From: Podarcis raffonei
Lineage: Eukaryota; Chordata; Lepidosauria; Squamata; Lacertidae
Reading direction: 5' to 3'
NCBI RefSeq assembly: GCF_027172205.1
Contig: NC_070614.1
Location: 43,143,001-43,207,000 of the forward strand
Length of the DNA stretch: 64,000 bases
Both the position numbers and the translations under genes were made by a program. The notes under the pieces were generated by a model. That model did no database searches, was not told the origin of the DNA, and was given only the letters and a program-made list of their open reading frames with translations. This document shows positions 23,089 to 36,000 of this stretch, piece after piece; position 1 is the stretch's first letter, and each line of letters begins with the position of its first letter.

Positions 23089-23445
23089 AGTAAAGGTAAA
23101 GGGACCCTTGACCATTAGGTCCAGTCATGAACGACTCTGGGGCTGCGGTCCTCATTTCGCTTTATTGGCCGAAGGAGCTGGCGTAGAGCTTCCGGGTCAT
23201 GTGGCCAGCATGACTAAGCCACTTCTGGCAAACCAGAGCAGCGCACGGAAACGCCATTTACCTTCCCGCCAGAGCGCTACCTATTTATCTACTTGCACTT
23301 TGACATGCTTTCGAACTGCTAGGTTGGCAGGAGCAGGGACCGAGCAACGGGAGCTTACTCTGTTGTGGGGATTCGAACCGCCAACCTTCTGATCGGCAAG
23401 TCCTAGGCTCTGTGGTTTAACCCACAGTGCCACCCGCATCCCGTT
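23089..23445 (-). mobile_element. Sauria-type tRNA-derived SINE between genes B and C
   Basis: A full-length minus-strand copy, with its tail at the left (TAAAGGTAAAGGGACC) and the tRNA head at the right (CCACCCGCATCCC). The target duplication ATTTGACAGATA is at 23077-23088 and 23446-23457. The parallel sites after genes A and C are empty. Confidence 0.91.
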
Positions 23446-23804
23446 ATTTGACAGATAGGGAGCTACAATTGAAAAGTTTTATTTCACCAATACTTGTGAT
23501 GTATCAGAACACTCTATACTTAATACATATACGTATCATATATGTGACAAGTATATTGTTGGATATTCCACTGACTGTTGGCACTCTTCATCAAATGTTT
23601 GATGAGCAGATAAAATTGATTAGATCTAACCATGATGAATGGAGAATGCAAGTAAACCAGAGTAAGCCCCATTAAACCTTAAAACATTTATTTCTGTGTG
23701 GACATCTGTGGACTATGCTTGTTAAGTATTGTCTGTACAATTATGCCCTCCTTGCAGAAGGTCCAGGGTATTCAAGTGGAGACAGGAATGGAAGGAAGTA
23801 GGAC

Positions 23805-23841
<37 letters not shown>

Positions 23842-23935
23842 TTTATTATTTATAACCCACCCACCTGGCTGGGTTTCCCGGGCCACTTTGAGTGGCTTAC
23901 AGCAGATATAAAAACACAGGCAAACATATTTCTTT
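23805..23935 (-). mobile_element. L2/CR1-type LINE tail with (ATA)n run
   Basis: About thirteen ATA/AAT units, then TTATAACCCACCCACCTGGCTGGG and GAGTGGCTTACAGCAGATATAAAA. It is shared with 37585-37690 in the next unit, so the tail predates duplication while the triplet run differs in length. Confidence 0.65.
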
Positions 23936-25105
23936 ACTTGTTATTTGCTTTTAATCCCCTAAAGTTTGGCTGGGAAGCCTATAGTCCTCCAGATATTGCT
24001 AGACTACAGCCCTCATCATTGCTGACCATTTTCCATACTGTCTGGGGTTGATTGGTTTTGGAATCCCTCAACATCTGGAGTGCCACACATCCCCATCGCT
24101 TGCCCTAGTGGAAGTGAAGCAGAATACATATTTAAAAAATAAAATGCAGAAGTTTGCAGAAGAAGCCAGAGATATCAGCATCACTGAATGAAGGTGGACA
24201 CTGAATTAAAATTCACCAAAAGGGCTAGAAAGTCAGGCTCAGCAACTTTGGGAATCCTCACCACCCTCAGCTGCATCTGGAGGAACTGTGTGGTCTGAGA
24301 GATTTCAAGAATCCTCTCTCTCCCTAAGGTGCTAGCTCACATAGGCTGAAAGAATCAAGAGAGATTTTACACAAGGCTCTTTAAAAGGAGTCATACAGCA
24401 GGACCTGGAGCACCAACTCAACCTCTCCAGAATCACAGGGGCATGTGCCTTTGAGGTTTTGAGCAAATATGGATTCCCAAGGCACAGGGGAAGGAGGCTG
24501 AGAGGAAGGGGACACAACTGTCACCCCCCAAAACAGCAATGAGCGGCCATTGCAGTCATGCCAAATGGCTGGTGTGACTCCAGGTCCACTCAGCCAAATT
24601 CCAAGATGCTGACTACACCATGCTACATTTTGGAGTCTCCATTGGCTACAAGGTCTTCTATTATGAGCTTCTAACGTCTAATTTCACCCATACACCACTG
24701 GTCTATTATTATCTAATGAAAGGGAAATTAAAATAACAGTTCTGAATATTTTCTTCAGCAATTTTCTTCTGCAATTCCACAGGGAATCCCGAGCATTGGA
24801 TGAACAACTACACTCCTGCTTGGTTATTAACAGGGCTATACTTAATATGCTGCTCCTCAAAAATCCCTGTGTATTTTCTCTGGCCACTGGCAACATAACA
24901 CAAAGGATACTACAACTTAACCAGAATTATTTAAATACTGTCTGGGATCAGCAAGTCTAATTTGGGATGCTTCCATATTGTGTCCCCTCAGGAAATTAAT
25001 CTACCATTTAAATGAGACAATTTTTATCTTGGAAAAACCTATTCTAGTATTGCCAGAAAAAAACATAGTTTCTGCATAAAACAAAGAGTTGCCTTTGTAT
25101 TAAGG

Positions 25106-26973
25106 ATGGTGTTTTTAGTGTTCTTGCTGCTGGAACTGATTTCTTACAATGTATGTGAGGCTCACATAGCAAAATGCAGGCTCCAAGGTCCACACCATCC
25201 ACTTCACATGTATCATCAGCCAGGAGAGTTCCTCATTGGTGGCATAGTTTTCCATGGTGGCTTCATCGCCTCTCCGGCAACATTCACTGAGGAACCCCCA
25301 CCAGTACTGCCTGAAGAGCTCGTGTAAGAACTAAGCCACTCATTTTATTACATCAAAGGAATGATCAAACCTAGAGTTGCAGCCTCAGAATAATGAGTGA
25401 GGCAGCAAATGTTTACCCTTTTATCTGGGGGAATCCACTTTAGATATGAATGGGACTTATGCTGGTGCAAAAAAAGAGGAACAAATGTCTTGTGAATTAA
25501 GAGAATATAGGAGAAATTCCCATTTCTGGATAGAGAAATGAATATAAATGTATTGAAATGTATGTATGCATGTTTGTGTGTTTGGGAGAGGCCTTATAAG
25601 CAGCCCATTTTGCTAGACTTTATCTGAACTACTAGACTATTAGTAAGAATGTATTTTTAAAAACCTGTTCTGAGGCTGAATGTCCTTATGCTTTCATTTT
25701 CTGAACTTAGACTAAGCTTTGTTTCAGCACTGAAAGGTAGTTATTATGAAGTATAGAACGACCAGCACTGAGTCACGAAAAGGAAGTCACTGCAGAGAGA
25801 GACCAGAGAGACCAGAGACTTTGTAAGTGTCAGAAAAAGACCTCAGACATGTAAGGGAAGACGTCCCATGAGCCCCACATTAGCAACCCCTACTCTAGAT
25901 ACTACTGAGTTTAAAATATTTAAAAACTTGGACAAAAGTAAGAGCGGTACCTACAAATACACAAATCTAAGATGAGGAAAACTTGGCTTGCCAGTAGTAC
26001 ATGTGGAAAGGTTCAAGGGATCTGCATCAACAGAAGTATAGTGTCCTGATGAAAGGAAATAATAGTACTGCTCTATTCTGCCTTGGTCACCTGAAGTCTG
26101 TGTCCAGTTCTGATCACCACAATTTAAGAAGGATATTGACAAGCTGGAACATGTGCAGAGGAGGGCTACAAAGATGGTCTGGAAACCAAACCTTATGAGG
26201 AACGGATGAGGGGGTTTGGTATGTTTATCTATGATGGGACTGAGGAGAGGAATGATAGCCATTGTAAAATATCTCAAGAGCTGTCACCAGGAAGATGGAA
26301 CACGCTTGTTTTCTCTTGCTCCAAATCAGGGTATTCAATTTACAAGAAAGGAGATTTCAAATAAACATCAGAGAGAACCTTCTATTGATAAGAGCTATTC
26401 AATAGTGGATCAGACTGAGAGTTAACCCCACTGAACTCAATATGATTAACTACTCTGTTGATATGTAAAAGAATACTTATTTTGAAGTTCCTGCTGATAC
26501 ATTTGCAACTCTCATTCTAGGGTGGTGCCTAAGGGTTACCAGCACATTGTGGCCTTGGCATTTGCAGTCAAGCAGATCAACAAAGACCCTCACATCCTAC
26601 CCAATATCACCTTGGGCTTCCACTTATATGACAGCTATATCAGCGCAAGGAGCACATATCTTGCCACACTGCTGCTTTTATCCATGGTGGAGAAATTTGT
26701 CCCTAACTATATATGTGATGTTGAAAATAGTCTGACTGGGGTCATTGGGGGACTGGATTCTGAAATCTCCTTTTATGTGGCAACTATTTTGGATATCTAT
26801 AAGATTCCGCAGGTAGGACACTCATGATCAATACCTCTATTAGCTTGCATAGAGAAGAGGCAGGTTCCTCAGCATCAGTTCCGGGTGAAGATGAAATTGC
26901 AAGGAGAACCATGTACACCACCTTGAGATTCTTGGAAAATAAAGATGGTACATAATTGTAATATAAGCAAACA

Positions 26974-27004
<31 letters not shown>

Positions 27005-30000
27005 AACCTGAATAAAGGGGAAGATTGCAATACCTGTGGGGATGCGGGTGGCGCTGTGGGTTAAAGCACAGAGCCTAGGACTTGCCGATCAGAAGGTTGT
27101 CAGTTTGAATCCCCGTGATGGGGTGAGCTCCCATTGCTCTGTCCCAGCGCCTGCCAACCTAGCAGTTCGAAAGCACGTCAGAGTGCAAGTAGATAAATAG
27201 GTACCGCTCCTGCGGAAGGTAAATGGCGTTTCCATGCGCTGCTCTGGTTTGCCAGAAGTTGCTTAGTCATGCTGGCCACATGACCTGGAAGCTGTATGCC
27301 GGCTCCCTCGGCCAATAAAGCGAAATGAGGGCCGCAACCCCAGAGATGGTCACGACTGGACCTAATGGTCAGGGGTCCCTTTACCTTTACTGCAATACCT
27401 GAAAAAAAATATGTAACTCTAACGTCTTACACACAAATTTAGATCACTTACAGTATATAACAAATGCCACTGATGGGAGAGTGGGCTTCTCTCTCACCAG
27501 CAGTTTTTGGTTATGCATCATTTTCTGCTTAGTTAGGAGGGTATCTGAATTGAGCTGCTGAGTAAAGGGGGGGAGTTGCTTACTGGATAAAAGAAATAAG
27601 ATTTTAGGCGCCAGTGGAAAAATTAGTGAGGAGGGCATGTCAAATAAGCTGGGGAAGTGGGGAAAATGCTTACAGCTACAAAAACCTTACAGGTAGGAGC
27701 CAGTACAATAACTATTCCTCTTTAGCACACCCAACATAATTAAAGATACAGAGAAGTTATGGCAAACTGCAGATACAATCCAGTTCCGCAGGCGAACAGT
27801 AAAAGTAGTTAGCAGCTGATTCACTAGTGAAATAAATGTTCATAAATAAAGTCTGAGAAGAATCAGCACAGTTTTGCTGTGTGATGGAGCATGTGCATCA
27901 TGAAGAAGAAAGACGAAGCTTCAGAGAAGAAATGTGAATCTAACCCAATTTGCAATTCTGACAAAACCAGAAAATGTCCAGGAAATCTGCTGTTTGGGGC
28001 ATGGTATGTTCCCCCATTCAGTTTTATCCATTGTACAAGACCCTGCCAAATTTTGCAACGACATAAAAAAACTTTTGTTTGTTTTTAAGGGAAGTAGACA
28101 AAATGCCCTGCTCCAGTCATCAATGTGCAAACAAGATTCATAAAAATAGTAAAAAACAGACACAGTACCCCTCTCCATTCAGCAAAGCACAGGTTTCCAA
28201 ACCACAAATGGGAGATGATCCCAGTTTTCAGCCCATCTGCATGTATATCTTTTGTATAAATGAGAGAGATGCACCAAACCCTGAAATGTTGAGAAAGGGC
28301 ATATTTGACTAACAGGGTTCACCACATAATGTATATGACTACTGTGAAAGGAATCTACTTTGTCTCTTCTCTTCCTCCACTTACTTTTTAGCTCATTTAT
28401 GGCTCTGCTCCAGTGATGAATGATAAAAGCCCAGGGCTTCCCTTCTACCAGATGGCAGCCTCAGAAGCCCTTCAGTATGAGGGAATTCTCTCCTTGCTTC
28501 TGCATTTCAGGTGGACGTGGATTGGAGTCATTGCAATTGACAATGACAACGGAGAAAGATTTGTGCAAACCATTTCCCCAATATTTACCAAGAGTGGTGT
28601 CTGCTTTGCATTCCTAGAAAGAATCCCCAGTTTAAGTTTTATTTCTGAAATAAATGGCATGCTAGAACAGGGGGCAAGTATAAATCATAAATTTTTTAGC
28701 AGCACAGCTAATATAATAATTGCCTATGGAGAATCTTATCACATGGCAATTTTGAGATGGCTTCCATACCTATCAGTACATGATGACATGACATACAATA
28801 TAAAAAGTAAAGTATGGATAATAACGGCCCAGGTTGAGTTCACTTCAGTAGTCATTCAAAGGAACTGGGATGCAGGAATATTCAATGGTGCTATATCCTT
28901 TGAAATTCACTTCAGAAACCCACCAGGATTTCATCAATATGTTGTGCACAGAAACCCTTCCAGCACAGATGGGGACGGTTTTATCAGGGACTTCTGGCAA
29001 CAGGCTTTTGACTGTGTATTCCCAGATATCACTGCAGACAAGGTGGAGGGGAATATTTGCACTGGAGAAGAGAAGCTGGAGAGCCTTCCTGGATCATTTT
29101 TTGAAATGAGCATGACAGGCCACAGTTACAGTATCCACAATGCTGTCTACGCCATGGCCCATGCTTTACATGCCATGTTCACATCCAGACTCAGGCACAG
29201 AGAAATGGCATATGGAGGAAGAGGGAAGAATCAGAATCCACAGTTTTGGCAGGTAATAGGCTAAACATCCTCAACTGGAAGAGGCCTGTTATTCCCCCAC
29301 AAGGTGTGGGTTTCCAAAATGTTGTCAGCTTGCTCATTCATATCAGAGAAGAAAAATCACTTCCATGGGAGAAGTAAGGAGACCAATGGGATGTCACTGC
29401 ATTCACAGATAAGAAGCAGCGGTAATGGTCAAGGGAGATGTTCAGCATTCTCTCTATCCCATATACATCAAATACTCCCTCAGAACAGGTGGTTGGACAC
29501 CACTGTGGTGTCTCCTGACATGAAGAGGCAAAGAGGGAAAAAGGTGTGGGGCGGGGGAGATAAAGAAAGGTTGTAAAAAAGGGGAGAGGGAGAGAGAGGG
29601 ATGTGGGATGTGGGAGAGAGAAAATTGATGGTCTCTCCATCCTTGGACCTGACTCCACTCACAGTTGACTTAATCACCCCCACCACTTGCTGTAGGTCCA
29701 CCACACAGGAAAAAGATACCCCAGTTCTGTATTAGAACTGCAGCCATTTCCAAACAATTGCCTTTTCTTTATTCAATCTAGCTCCATCACTTTCTGAGAA
29801 GTATCTCATTTAACAATACTGCAGGAGATGTGGTCTTCATCAACCAGAATGGGGAGGTGCTATCTAGGTTGGATGTTGTCAATTGGATTATACACTCCAA
29901 CCAAAGTTTGCACAGAGTGAGCGTTGGGAGGATAGATCCACAGGCTCCTCCAGACCAATCATTCATCCTTGATGAAAATGCCATAACATGGCACAGTTGG

Positions 30001-32674
30001 TTTAATCAGGTAGGACCACATTATTATTATTAGGATAGATAAGCTCCAAGATTTTGCCTTTCTTGCTAAAAAGCTGACTCAGCTTAGTAACATAGAGAGG
30101 CGCCCAGGAACATGAAGATTTCCAAACTCATTGTTCTCTTGCTGATCCTTCTGCTCTTTCATTTACGGAATAGACTCGGCCTCTTTCTGTCTGTACTGAG
30201 AGATGTCTTCCAGGATCCAGCAAGAAAGTGAAGGAGGGACAGCCACCTTGCTGCTACGATTGCATCCCATGTGCAGAGGGAAAGATTGCAAACCAGGATG
30301 GTAGGAGAAATAAATAGATTAAATAGATCCAGCCTCAGCACTAATAATTGAAAGGTGTTGTAAGGATGGCTGAGTTTACTTTTCAAAAGAGATCATCTAC
30401 AGTGTGTGTGATCCTGCCTCTTTGTGATCATTGCCGTTCAGATAGTCAAAATATGCCAATGAAATGAGAATAACCATGCATTGAGAATAGTTGGATGGTA
30501 TGTGATTCAAAGCATTTCTTCTTCTTCTTCTTCTTCTTCTTCTTCTTCTTCTTCTTCTTCTGCTTCTGCTTCTGCTTCTGCTTCTGCTTCTGCTTCTGCT
30601 TCTGCTTCTGCTTCTGCTTCTTCAATCACTAATAGCCGAGTAAGATTGTCTTCCATAAACACGGTTTTAACAATAAGTCCGTAAGTGACTGTGGACACGT
30701 CCTTCCACAGTGGGGACATTGGGTTCCGAACAAGAGTTGATCATGATGTGGATTCGCCAAGAGTGCCTTTCTCTTTGCACGTTTCTACCTTGTGTCCTGA
30801 GCATATGTAGAGGGGGCCTTGCCACTCCTTCTCACTTACACATGCTGCACCCAGTGTGAATAAACATTCAGATGGCAATGGCCCTGGCTGTGGCATTAAA
30901 GGCCCACATAGCTCTGAACCAATTAAATTCAAGAATACTGTAGTAATTAAATACAGTGGTACCTTGGGTTAAAAACTTAATTCGTTATGGAGGTCCGTTC
31001 TTAACATGAAACTGTTCTTAACCTGAGGTACAACTTTCCTTAATGGGGCCTCCTGCTGCTGCTGCGCCGCCGCCGCACGATTTCTGTTCTCATCCTGAAG
31101 CAAAGTTCTTAACCCAAGGTACTATTTCTGGGTTAGTGGAGTCTGTAACCTGAAGGGTCTGTAACCTGAAGTGTCTATAACCCGAGGTACCACTGTACAG
31201 AGAATCATACCATATAAGGTTTTGACATACTTAGCATGCTCGGACTGTGGTTAGACTATTCTCGGTAACTAGAGTGAAATACATAATGAGATGAAATCTA
31301 ATTCTGCAGTAAAATTTTAGTAAACCACGAGTAAGCTTCTTTGTTTAAACTGTAATTCAGACCAATCATAAGGAGACAACAAAGCAACTTAAGAGGAAAT
31401 GGGGTGAGGGAAACAAAGCGTTTTGACTGGATAGGAAATTTAAACTTAATGGAATGTGTGGAATTTGTGCCAAATGCATAAAACTATTTGGAACTTTTTG
31501 TATGATGTTTAGTTGTTTTAGTGAGTTATCCCCAGCTGAACCTTCTGTGCAGAATTAAACACTCTGGACTACTTTTCCCCTCACAGTCTCATGTGGTTTA
31601 TTGGCATATCCATGACACAGAGAAAGCTTAGACTGCAACAATACCACATTACAGAGCGTCAGACAGTACTAAACACGTGCTTTGATTTAAACAGAGCTCT
31701 TTTCTTCTCAGACAGAAAGTAAACATTTCAGCAAGCTGAAAAGTATGACCTAATATGTTTATTTTCCCCCAGATATGAATGACTGTAATAAATGCCCAGA
31801 CAAAGATTATCCAAGCCGGAACCGTGATGCCTGTCTACCCAAGAATATAAGCTTCTTGTCTTATGAAGAACCTTTGGGCATCAGTTTAGCCTGTTTCTCT
31901 CTTTCTCTTTCCTTGATCACTGCTCTGGTACTAGGTACATTTATGAAACACCACGACACACCCATTGTCATTGCAAACAACCGAAACCTCACCTACACTC
32001 TCCTCATCTCTCTCCTGCTCTGCTTCCTTTGTGCATTGCTCTTCATTGGCCGACCTGAGAAGGTCACATGTCTCCTCCGGCAACCAGCTTTTGGTATCAT
32101 CTTCTCAACCGCTGTTTCTTGTGTCCTGGCAAAAACCTTCACTGTGGTTTTGGCCTTCATGGCTACAAAACCAGAATCCAGGATGAGGAAATGGGTGGGG
32201 AAAGAACTAGGCCACTCCATTCTCCTTTCCTGTTCCATAGTTCAAGCAGGAATATGTACTGTGTGGCTGGCAACCTCTCCCCCATACCCAGATGTGGACA
32301 TGAACTCAATGACAGAAGAAATTATACTAGAATGTAATGACGGGTCTGTAACAATGTTTTACTGTGTCCTCATTTACATGAGCTGCCTGGCAACTGTAAG
32401 CTTTGCTGTGGCTTTCCTCACCAGGAAGTTACCGGACAGTTTCAATGAAGCCAAGTTTATCACTTTCAGCATGTTGGTCTTCTGCAGTGTTTGGCTGTCC
32501 TTTATTCCCTCTTATCTGAGCACCAAGGGAAAATACATGGTAGCTGTGGAGATTTTCTCCATCTTAGCCTCTGGTGGTGGGTTGCTGGGTTGCATCTTTT
32601 CCCCCAAATGTTATATAATCCTTTTGAGGCCTGAGCTGAACAATAGAGAACAGCTAATAAGGAAGAAAAATTAA
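25106..32674 (+). CDS. V2R gene C, intact vomeronasal type 2 receptor, 875 codons
   Basis: Exons: 25106-25323, 26521-26812, 28392-29252, 29782-30009, 30174-30300 and 31773-32674, 2628 nt in all, every intron GT-AG and every phase consistent. It is a family C GPCR expected on vomeronasal neurons, binding peptide or protein cues. Residues 1-19 are a signal peptide ([19 protein letters not shown]). Residues 20-533 are the Venus-flytrap domain ([46 protein letters not shown]). Residues 534-600 are the cysteine-rich linker ([27 protein letters not shown]). Residues 607-860 hold seven helices with FLSYEEPLG and [16 protein letters not shown]. The short tail ends EQLIRKKN. No stop or shift was found. 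Intron 4 is only 164 bp, against 1.1-2.2 kb in D and B. Intron 2 holds a SINE and intron 5 a Tigger element and a TTC repeat. It could be named only as a V2R paralog. Confidence 0.94.
26075..26432 (+). mobile_element. CR1-type LINE 3' fragment, intron 1 of gene C
   Basis: Paralogous to 11262-11625. The + strand gives [20 protein letters not shown] and [18 protein letters not shown], matching the end of CR1 ORF2. It is broken by shifts. Confidence 0.75.
26974..27004 (+). repeat. (CAGA)n microsatellite, intron 2 of gene C
   Basis: About seven CAGA units, where gene B has a GAAA run and gene D only CAAA. Confidence 0.9.
27037..27390 (+). mobile_element. Sauria-type tRNA-derived SINE, intron 2 of gene C
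   Basis: A full-length copy with target duplication TGCAATACCTG (27026-27036 and 27391-27401). The empty site is visible in gene B near 12234 and gene D near 40846, so it came in after gene C split from both. Confidence 0.92.
30515..30623 (+). repeat. (TTC)n-(TGCTTC)n microsatellite, intron 5 of gene C
   Basis: About fifteen TTC units followed by about ten TGCTTC units. It is a polypyrimidine-rich run on the coding strand inside an intron of an intact gene, absent from genes B and D. Its apparent reverse-strand Glu/Ala ORF is a by-product. Confidence 0.93.
30954..31195. mobile_element. Tigger-like miniature transposon, intron 5 of gene C
   Basis: A 242-bp copy with CAGTGGTACCTTGGG and CCGAGGTACCACTG ends and TA on each side. 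It is absent at this position in genes B and D. Confidence 0.87.
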
Positions 32675-33059
32675 AGAAATGAGAAACCTGTAATCTGCTG
32701 TATTTTGTGTTTTTATCTGTGTTTACAGTAGAATAATTGGACATATAAGTTCAGCTGCTCCATTTTATAATTTTTTCTAGAGTCCAAATTCCGATAGTTG
32801 AAAATACATTTGTAAAATTGACTTATTTGCTTTGAGGAAAACAATCATAAATTTCCACATACATTATTCTCTTGTAGCATGTGTTGACAAGAAGACTCAG
32901 AGCAATTCTTGTCAAAATATACATGTAAGCAAATCTGTATCTAGCCTTAATTCTCAATGATAAAACTTGTCTCACAGCTTTCAGCATAATGGGATCTGTG
33001 AAACTGTACTATTGCAGACCATGGAATTTTCAAGTATTCATTGATTTTCAAGTATTCAT
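32675..33059. other. Downstream flank of gene C up to the copia fossil
   Basis: No gene is seen. It aligns with the flanks after genes A and B. At the edge of the copia fossil a short run, TTTTCAAGTATTCATT, appears twice in tandem (about 33027-33059), probably a scar of the event that removed the element's far end. Confidence 0.55.
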
Positions 33060-36000
33060 TCTGAGTTCAAGTAGGCGACATCCACATCAAAATGGTTCAC
33101 CTTCCAACCTCTTTGTGCATGAACAGCTAAGAGCTTGCGCAGAGTTTCACTTCTGGAAGTCGGAGAATACACTTCCATGAAATGGACTCCTTTCCTCTGC
33201 ATGGAACCTCTGGCAACTAACCTTGCCTTGTACTCTGGTTCTCCTGACTCTGTGGGTTTATGGTGATAAACCCATCTGCAGCAAACTGCCTGTTTGCCAG
33301 CCGGCAAATCTGTGAGGGAGAACACACCTAGAGACTCCATTGAGTTCATCTCCTTCTGCATCACCTCATGCCATTTGCTAGCTTCTTCCTGAGGCAACTT
33401 CTGAACATCCTCAAAGGATTCAGGTTCACACCCAGCCACACCAACCCACACACTAGTGGCTTCATACCAGTCAGGTGGCTTCCCCTTGGTTGACCTCGCT
33501 GACCTCCTCAGCACAAACTCTGCCCCCCCTCTGACTCACTGGGGCCAGCCAAACCATCCCCTGTGTCAGAGACCTCCCCCTCTGACCTGCTGCGCCTTTT
33601 GTGTCTCACAACTGGACCTGTAGGCGAGGACGGCTCACTCTTTGGCTCAAACTTGACAGAACTGTGGAGGGGTCTTGGGACTTCCCTTTGGAGGGGTTCT
33701 GAGCCTCTCCCTTGGGGACTCTGTGGCTGCGGACTCTGCTCCCCAGCAACAGATTCAGCTTCCTCCTCTTCTTCTTCCTCATCTGAGTCAAACTGCTCTG
33801 ACAGAACATCTGGGTTCCCATGCACGCGTTTCCACCCATTTTGCTCACAGAACTCAGCACTTCTGCTAATAAGCAGTCGAGACTGATTGCCACTGGGATA
33901 TGTGAAACGCCACGCCTTGGAACCAGGCTCATAGCCTACAAAGATCATCTTCTTGGACCTTGGTTCACCCTTTCTGTGATTGGCCTTTGGGATGAGGACC
34001 CAAGCCTCACAGTCAAACACACGAAAGAAATCCACCTTGGGCTTCTTACCGTGCAGCAGAAAATAAGGCATGTCCCCTACATTTGAATTGGACACTTTAT
34101 TCTGTATGAAGCACGCTGTTTTATACCTCTCCGCCCAAAAACGCTGTGGGAGACCAGAGTCATAAAGCATGGCATTAGCGGCTTCCTGCAGCGTTCTATT
34201 TTTACGCTCTGCAACACCATTCTGTTGGGGACTGTGTGGTGCTGTTAGCCTGTGGCTGATTCCCTTCTGTCGGAAGAAATTCTGCAGCGCAGAACCGGTG
34301 AATTCTGCTCCACGATCACTCTGAAACGAAACAACCCTAGTGGAAAAACGCAGCTCTACTGCTGTGATCCAATCAGTGCAGCTGCTTCACTCTTGTGTCA
34401 AATTGTAAACAGCCACGAGTTCTTCGAAAAATCATCAATGATCAGAAGAATGTAATTTGATCCACTTAAAGAAGCTGCCTTCATGGAACCACACAAATCT
34501 GCATGAACCAGCTCAAAGGGTTTGCTGGTCTTCCTGTCTGACCTGGGATAAGTACATGTGGTAACCTTTAATTGCTTGCACGCTCTGCAATCTAGGAATT
34601 TGTCACACCCCTTAAACTTGCACCCCACCGTGTTCTCAGGTGCTTTCTTAACATAAGACCAGGAAACATGGGGAAATCTCCTGTGCCACAAGTGTAACAA
34701 TTGTCATGTGGTGGTACGTTTGCGCACTGCACTTGTGCCTCTTCAGGGGGCTCTGCAACAGCTACATTAGAAATAGGCATCTCCACCACAGTCTATCTCT
34801 TCTTGCCATCCCTGAAAAAAGAGCACATGTTATTAGCAAACATTATATCAAAACCGTCAGCAACAAAGGCAGACACTGATAAAAGACAATTTGCTATCTC
34901 AGGAACCATGAATGCTTACACTTCATGATCTATTAAAGAACAATACAAAAAACCAGTCTCAGTTAATTGTCTCTTGGAGCCATCATCCAGTGAAACAAAA
35001 TGTCCACTTTTCACAGACTTGCAGTTTCGAAGCAGACCAGCAGAGGGCACGAGACAATGCGTGGCTCCAGTGTCCACAACAAAAGACAAAGTAGCTCTTT
35101 GGCTGCCTTCCAAAGTTGCCATAAAGACGCTGTTCCCCCGACTGGGGCCTTTGCTGTTTCCCAGAGACACCATCGATGCTGTGAGGTGATAGAGAGGCTT
35201 CTCCTTGCCTTTCTCACTCTGGCCTCCTTGTTTCCCACATCTCTGCTGGGAACCAGTTCTCGAACTGCCACTTATCTGCTTTGTTGACATTCCTTTCTGG
35301 CCGCCATTCCGGTGTCCTTGCATTCCTGGGCCTCTAGAGGACAATTGCAGACCAGGTGTCCACTGCTTCCACAACAAAAACATCTTTTGGAAGCAAAAGC
35401 TTTCACACAGTCCTCACTGCTCCTGGCTGCCCCCCTCCTTCTTGGATTGCAGCCTGTGCTCTCTTTCACAGCCCTCTGGCATTTCGATTCCTCATCAATC
35501 AATCTTCCACTTATATATTCCAACGTAAGATCATTCGGCGGCATCATCTCCATCGTTAGGACTAAGTTCTCATAACTTCTGTCCAAGGAGCTTAACAATG
35601 CATAAGCCTTAAGTTCATCTGGGAAGGGCACATTGAGCTGACGCAGCTTGCTGAAAACAGTCAGCATCTGGGCAATGTGGTCACGTACCGATTCCCCAGG
35701 GGACAGCCTCTTCTCAAACAGAGAACGTATAACATAAATCTTTGCCCCAGCTGTGGTCCTTTGGTGTATTCTAGTCAAAGCAGACCAAATTTGGTGACAA
35801 GTTCACAAACCATCTATGTGAGAAAGTTGTGATGATTCTATAGCCATCACAACATGGGACATGGCTTTCTGATCCCTCCTCGATGTGCATGCTGCCCTCT
35901 CTATCTTAGCAGCATTTGCACCGGCTCCAGCAGGCACTGGGTCAGCCTGTGTACATTCCCAAAACTGTTTTCCTCCCAGCCAGAAGTACATCCGCCTTGC

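Larger units (their letters stand above)
22366..25105. other. Intergenic region between genes B and C
   Basis: No gene is seen. The first 1.3 kb repeats the flank found after gene A, with AATAAA at about 22371 as a likely poly(A) signal for gene B and the old dispersed repeat at about 22745-22990. A SINE (23089-23445) and an L2-type tail with an (ATA)n run (23805-23935) follow. From about 24480 to 25105 the sequence aligns with the upstream flanks of genes B and D and should hold the promoter of gene C. A stretch near 24420-24470 (CAACTCAACCTCTCCAGAATCA) faintly recalls the olfactory-receptor fragment at 7306. Confidence 0.6.

Noticed and set aside
30507-30719. Minus-strand Glu/Ala-rich reading frame
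   Set aside because: It is the reverse reading of the TTC/TGCTTC microsatellite in an intron.
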